Shown here in pieces: positions 4,270 through 7,158 of a stretch of DNA of 7,158 bases. The notes under the pieces are model-generated. The model made no database searches, was not told the DNA's origin, and saw only the letters and a program-made list of their open reading frames with translations. This DNA is from Clostridiales bacterium. GTDB taxonomy: Bacteria; Bacillota; Clostridia; Oscillospirales; Oscillospiraceae. The translations under genes and the position numbers were made by a program. The stretch covers positions 1 to 7,158 of the forward strand of contig SFFE01000037.1 of the NCBI GenBank assembly GCA_004556965.1, in the 5' to 3' direction. Each line of letters opens with the position of its first letter. The stretch's first letter is position 1.

Positions 4270-7032
4270 ATGGCAGGAAAGAAGTGGCCCAGAAGACTGA
4301 TAGCCGTTGTCCTTACGCTCGTGATGGCGTGTTCCCTGGTGGTTCCGTCATTTGCGGCGCAGGAGGACGGCTGGGACAGCACGCTGAAAATTGCCGTGAT
4401 GTCCGACACGCATTATCTTTCGCCGAGCATGATCTGCGCAGGGGAGGACTATACCAACGACCTCAACAGCGACCGGAAAATGCTCTCGGAGAGCAATGCG
4501 ATCATTGACAAAATGCTGGAAGCGGTGGCGCAGGACGCCCCGGATGTGCTCCTGATTTCCGGCGACCTCACCAAGGACGGTGAGCTGGAGTGCCATGAGG
4601 GAATGGCGCAGAAGCTGCAGGCGCTGCAGCAGAAACTGCCGGGACTGAAGATCTATGTCGCGCCGGGTAACCATGACAACCGCAACGAGAACGGCAAGAA
4701 CTTCAACACCGCCGACGGCAATGCCGTTCCGGCCACGCGCACGAACCCGGAGGATTTCAAGCGTGCGTACGATTTCATCTACTCCGATGAGACGGTGATT
4801 GCCACCTTCACGCCGCCGGAGGGCAAAGAGGCGGGAAGCCTCTCCTATGTGGCGAGACCCGCAGAGGGCTATACCATCATTGCAATCGACACCTGCCGCT
4901 ACAGCGCGGATAACACCGAGAGCGGCAAAGACGAGCATGAGACCAGCGGCGCCATCAGCGCGGAGCTGGAGCAGTGGGTGATCGAACAGACGAAGGAAGC
5001 CAAGGCGCGCGGTGATGTTGTCATCGGGCTGGAGCACCACGGCCTGGTCGAGCACTTCAGCATGGAAAGCACGCTCATGCCCATGTATCTCGTCGAGGGT
5101 TATGACCGCATCGCGGCGGAGTATGCCGACGCCGGGATGAGCGTCGTCTTCACGGGACATATGCACGCGAACGACATTGCTGTCCTCACCACGGAAAGCG
5201 GCAATACGCTCTACGATATCGAGACAGGCTCCGCACTGACGTATCCATCGCCCATGCGCTTTGTGGAAGTGCGCAAAAACGCGCAGAACGTCATCATGAA
5301 CGTCTCCACCAAGACCCATATCGGCCCCATCACCTTTACGAATCCGGAGACCGGCAAGGTTGAGACAATCTCCGATCTCACCGCGTACGGGCAGGAGCGC
5401 GGCTTCTCGGCGGATATGCTTTCCAACGTGGTCGGTTCCTATGTCGGCTCGTTCCTGGGCAAATTTGTGAAAGTCGACGGTTTCCTCGTGAACACCATCG
5501 TGGGCAACATCGACAAGATCGTCCGTGATCTCTGCGCGATCCCCGTTGCGGAGGAAAAGAACCTGCTCGACTTTGTCAACTTCATCTATCAGACCCACCT
5601 CGCCGGCGATGAGCCGGAAATCTGGCCAGAGTGGGTGAATACCGGCGTTTCCCGCATTGAGAGCGGCGAACTGCTCGACGAGGTGCTCCGCGTCGTTGTG
5701 AAGGATGCGTTCGGCGACTCTGCGGCCGACGCCGTGAAATTCAACGGCCTGTTCACCAGCATTGTGAAAAAGCAGATCAACGACTTCCTGCTGGATGTCG
5801 TCAATTCCTTCGGTCATGACGTGAACTACCTGGAGGATAACGACACGCTGCTTGTTCTGCAGGGAAGCAGATCTGCCGTGACGACCATTCCGGTCAGCAG
5901 TGAGAGCGGCTCGGTGAACGCCAACGCGTATATCCTTGACGGTACTGCGACGGTGTTCCTCACGGAAAACCAGCTCAGAACGGTCGCGCCTGCGGGCAGC
6001 AATTCTGCCGTGACGGTGGACGCGTCCGCGCTGCCGGCCAGCCGCGTGGTACTCACGGGCAGGAGCGTCGCTGCGGCCGAGGCGAATGCCGCTGTCAGTT
6101 CCCTGAACATGGCGCTGCCGAACGGCGCGGTCGCCCTGGATCAGGCCGCGCTGGCCGGCGTCGATCAGAACCGCGACGTTGCAGTTTCACTTGTAGCGGT
6201 GACGCTGACTGCCGCGCAGCGCCGCGCGCTCGGCAAGCAGGCGGATACTGCTGCGCTTGCGTCCGCGAAAGTCACAGTGGGCGGCGAACCGGCGGAAGAC
6301 TTTGACGGCGGCAAGCTGACGGTCGCGGTTCCGTGTACGCTGAAAGCCGGCGAGAGTACGGCGGATCTGACCGGCTGGACGGTTTCCGAAACCGGCAAGA
6401 TTGAAGCAGTCGGCGTCAGCTACGACGCTGCTGCCGCATGCTGCACGTTTGTGACGGATCACACGGCGACGCTGGCGGCTGCGCATTTCCCGTTTACCGA
6501 TGTGGACGGCGCAAGCTGGTACTATTCGCCTGTTGCGTATACCTATAACAACAGCCTCTTTGAAGGCATGACACCGACGACCTTTGAACCGCAGACGACC
6601 ATGTCCCGCGCCATGCTGGTCACGGTTCTGTGGCGCGCGGAGGGCTGCCCCTCGGCGCCCAGAGCGACATTTGGAGATCTGGAGTACGACTGGTACCGTG
6701 CGGCGGTCGATTGGGCGGCGGCCTATGATATCGTCGAGGGCTACAGCGCGGAGGAATTCGGTCCTGCCGATCCTGTGACACGCGAACAGATGGCGACGAT
6801 CCTGTACCGTTACGGTGCGTTTAAGGGCTATGATGTGAGCGAATCGGAGAGTTTCGAATCTTTCCGGGACGCCGATGCGGTGCATGACTGGGCGGCTTCC
6901 TCCGTCTCCTGGGCGGTTGGTGCCGGCCTGATGCAGGGCTACAACAACAAGCTCATGCCGCTCAACGGCGCAACGCGTGCCGAGGTTTCCGCGCTTCTCC
7001 AGCGCTTTATCGAGCATTTTGCAGTGAACTGA
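4270..7032 (+). CDS. Secreted SLH-anchored metallophosphoesterase
   Basis: The 920-residue protein opens with a signal peptide: basic KKWPRR, a hydrophobic stretch at 10-25 and a likely cleavage after SFAA (27-30). A calcineurin-type metallophosphoesterase domain follows at about 38-335. Its metal-site motifs are SDTH (D46, H48), SGDL (D99), GNHD (N134, H135), EHHG (H256/H257) and TGHMH (H297, H299), all present. Residues 380-515 match nothing I recognise. Residues 530-740 are Ala/Val/Thr-rich and probably beta-structured. Three SLH repeats close the protein at about 740-790, 801-850 and 864-913, and would bind it to cell-wall polymer. The enzyme should thus act outside the cell on an unknown phosphodiester or phosphomonoester. 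The ATG at 4270 is chosen over upstream in-frame ATGs because AAGGAGA precedes it and the signal peptide begins there. The spacing, nine bases, is slightly long. Its terminator seems split by an insertion element. Confidence 0.9.
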   Translation: MAGKKWPRRLIAVVLTLVMACSLVVPSFAAQEDGWDSTLKIAVMSDTHYLSPSMICAGEDYTNDLNSDRKMLSESNAIIDKMLEAVAQDAPDVLLISGDLTKDGELECHEGMAQKLQALQQKLPGLKIYVAPGNHDNRNENGKNFNTADGNAVPATRTNPEDFKRAYDFIYSDETVIATFTPPEGKEAGSLSYVARPAEGYTIIAIDTCRYSADNTESGKDEHETSGAISAELEQWVIEQTKEAKARGDVVIGLEHHGLVEHFSMESTLMPMYLVEGYDRIAAEYADAGMSVVFTGHMHANDIAVLTTESGNTLYDIETGSALTYPSPMRFVEVRKNAQNVIMNVSTKTHIGPITFTNPETGKVETISDLTAYGQERGFSADMLSNVVGSYVGSFLGKFVKVDGFLVNTIVGNIDKIVRDLCAIPVAEEKNLLDFVNFIYQTHLAGDEPEIWPEWVNTGVSRIESGELLDEVLRVVVKDAFGDSAADAVKFNGLFTSIVKKQINDFLLDVVNSFGHDVNYLEDNDTLLVLQGSRSAVTTIPVSSESGSVNANAYILDGTATVFLTENQLRTVAPAGSNSAVTVDASALPASRVVLTGRSVAAAEANAAVSSLNMALPNGAVALDQAALAGVDQNRDVAVSLVAVTLTAAQRRALGKQADTAALASAKVTVGGEPAEDFDGGKLTVAVPCTLKAGESTADLTGWTVSETGKIEAVGVSYDAAAACCTFVTDHTATLAAAHFPFTDVDGASWYYSPVAYTYNNSLFEGMTPTTFEPQTTMSRAMLVTVLWRAEGCPSAPRATFGDLEYDWYRAAVDWAAAYDIVEGYSAEEFGPADPVTREQMATILYRYGAFKGYDVSESESFESFRDADAVHDWAASSVSWAVGAGLMQGYNNKLMPLNGATRAEVSALLQRFIEHFAVN

Positions 7033-7040
7033 ACCCAATG

Positions 7041-7056
7041 AAAAGCCCCCCGGAGC
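7041..7056 (+). terminator. Left arm of a terminator, apparently interrupted
   Basis: AAAAGCCCCCCGGAGC begins eight bases after the phosphoesterase stop. It has the form of the ascending arm of an intrinsic terminator (A-run, then GC-rich arm), but the matching arm, which would read GCTCCGGGGGGCTTTT, is absent. Three bases later the sequence becomes an insertion-element end. The other arm would be expected beyond the far end of that element. Confidence 0.5.
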
Positions 7057-7063
7057 AATTGAA

Positions 7064-7081
7064 CCGCACCAATTTGTGCGG
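7064..7081. repeat. Palindrome inside the IS terminus
   Basis: CCGCAC (7064-7069) and GTGCGG (7076-7081) form a six-base-pair inverted repeat around CAATTT, starting four bases inside the proposed IS end. It could be part of the transposase binding site or a hairpin in read-through RNA. Confidence 0.7.
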
Positions 7082-7088
7082 ACAGCAC

Positions 7089-7109
7089 AAAAAGCCCCCC
7101 TATGCAGGG
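7089..7109 (-). terminator. Possible weak terminator of the transposase gene
   Basis: On the minus strand CCCT-GCAT-AGGG (7109-7098) is followed by GGGC and five T residues (7093-7089), beginning about 10 bases after the transposase stop. The four-base-pair stem is short, so this is only a candidate. Confidence 0.3.
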
Positions 7110-7119
7110 ATATGAAATT

Positions 7120-7158
7120 TTAAGCAACATACTGGCACCGAAATTCCATCGGTGTCAG
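7120..7158 (-). CDS. C-terminal end of an IS3-family transposase (partial)
   Basis: Reading leftward from the window edge, the last 12 codons are LTPMEFRCQYVA followed by TAA (7122-7120). The (L/M)(T/S)P-x-E-(F/Y)-R pattern close to the C-terminus is the usual ending of IS3-family OrfB transposases, after the DDE catalytic domain. The catalytic residues, frameshift region and start are all beyond the window. The recognition rests on a short motif, supported by the IS-like terminus 60 bases downstream of the stop. Confidence 0.6.
   Translation of the reverse strand: MTPMEFRCQYVA

Larger units (their letters stand above)
7060..7158 (-). mobile_element. Right end of an IS3-family insertion sequence (partial)
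   Basis: The plus strand from 7060 reads TGAACCGCACCAATTTGTG, resembling the TGAAC(T/C)GCACC-type termini of IS3-family elements, particularly the IS150 group. Sixty bases inward is the stop codon of a minus-strand frame whose last residues look like an IS3 OrfB transposase. Orientation (transposase 3' end next to this terminus) and distance fit that family. The other end and the target duplication lie outside the window, so the family call rests on one terminus and 12 residues. Confidence 0.65.

Noticed and set aside
4348..5817. 489-codon open frame on the minus strand
   Set aside because: It is antisense to the phosphoesterase, whose metal-site motifs fix the coding strand. No family features appear in the reverse product.
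7132..7158. 10-base-pair stem CTGGCACCGA / TCGGTGTCAG as a terminator
   Set aside because: The stem, with one G-T wobble, is real on paper, but it coincides with codons of the transposase end. No T tract is visible inside the window, and coding explains the sequence better.

Overview
The window reads like a chromosomal segment of an anaerobic Firmicute, most likely a gut Clostridia member of the Oscillospirales type. This is an inference from GC-rich coding with strong GGAGG-type ribosome binding sites, a DUF951 protein next to rarA, and a secreted protein ending in three SLH repeats of the style common in that group. It holds six complete protein genes, one partial transposase gene at the right edge, and no rRNA, tRNA or CRISPR array that I can see.

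Layout. Bases 1-282 are an AT-richer leader with no convincing gene but a clear promoter (TTGACG-17-TATAAT) for the first gene. Bases 283-1221 (+) encode a divergent bacterial member of the archaeal/plant D-aminoacyl-tRNA deacylase family (DTD2/GEK1). It converges on a minus-strand pair, trmO (tRNA-Thr m6t6A37 methyltransferase, start 1933) and nth (endonuclease III, start 2574). The pair is joined by an ATGA stop/start overlap, and a perfect hairpin at 1229-1259 serves as a shared bidirectional terminator. Divergently from nth runs rarA (2688-3950, +) from a near-consensus promoter, followed 3 bases later by a 59-residue DUF951 gene (3954-4133). A 136-base gap leads to a 920-residue secreted, SLH-anchored metallophosphoesterase (4270-7032).

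The right edge is mobile DNA. From 7060 the sequence looks like the right end of an IS3-family element: a TGAACCGCACC terminus, a short palindrome, and at 7120-7158 on the minus strand the last 12 codons of a transposase (LTPMEFRCQYVA). The element appears to have landed just after the left arm of the phosphoesterase gene's terminator (AAAAGCCCCCCGGAGC, 7041-7056), probably in the hairpin loop.

Functionally, two genes concern tRNA quality (deacylase, TrmO), two concern genome maintenance (Nth, RarA), and one is a cell-surface enzyme. Apart from the nth-trmO and rarA-DUF951 pairs I see no single pathway. The most unusual points are the DTD2-type deacylase in a bacterium with altered signature motifs, and the IS insertion that seems to split a terminator.
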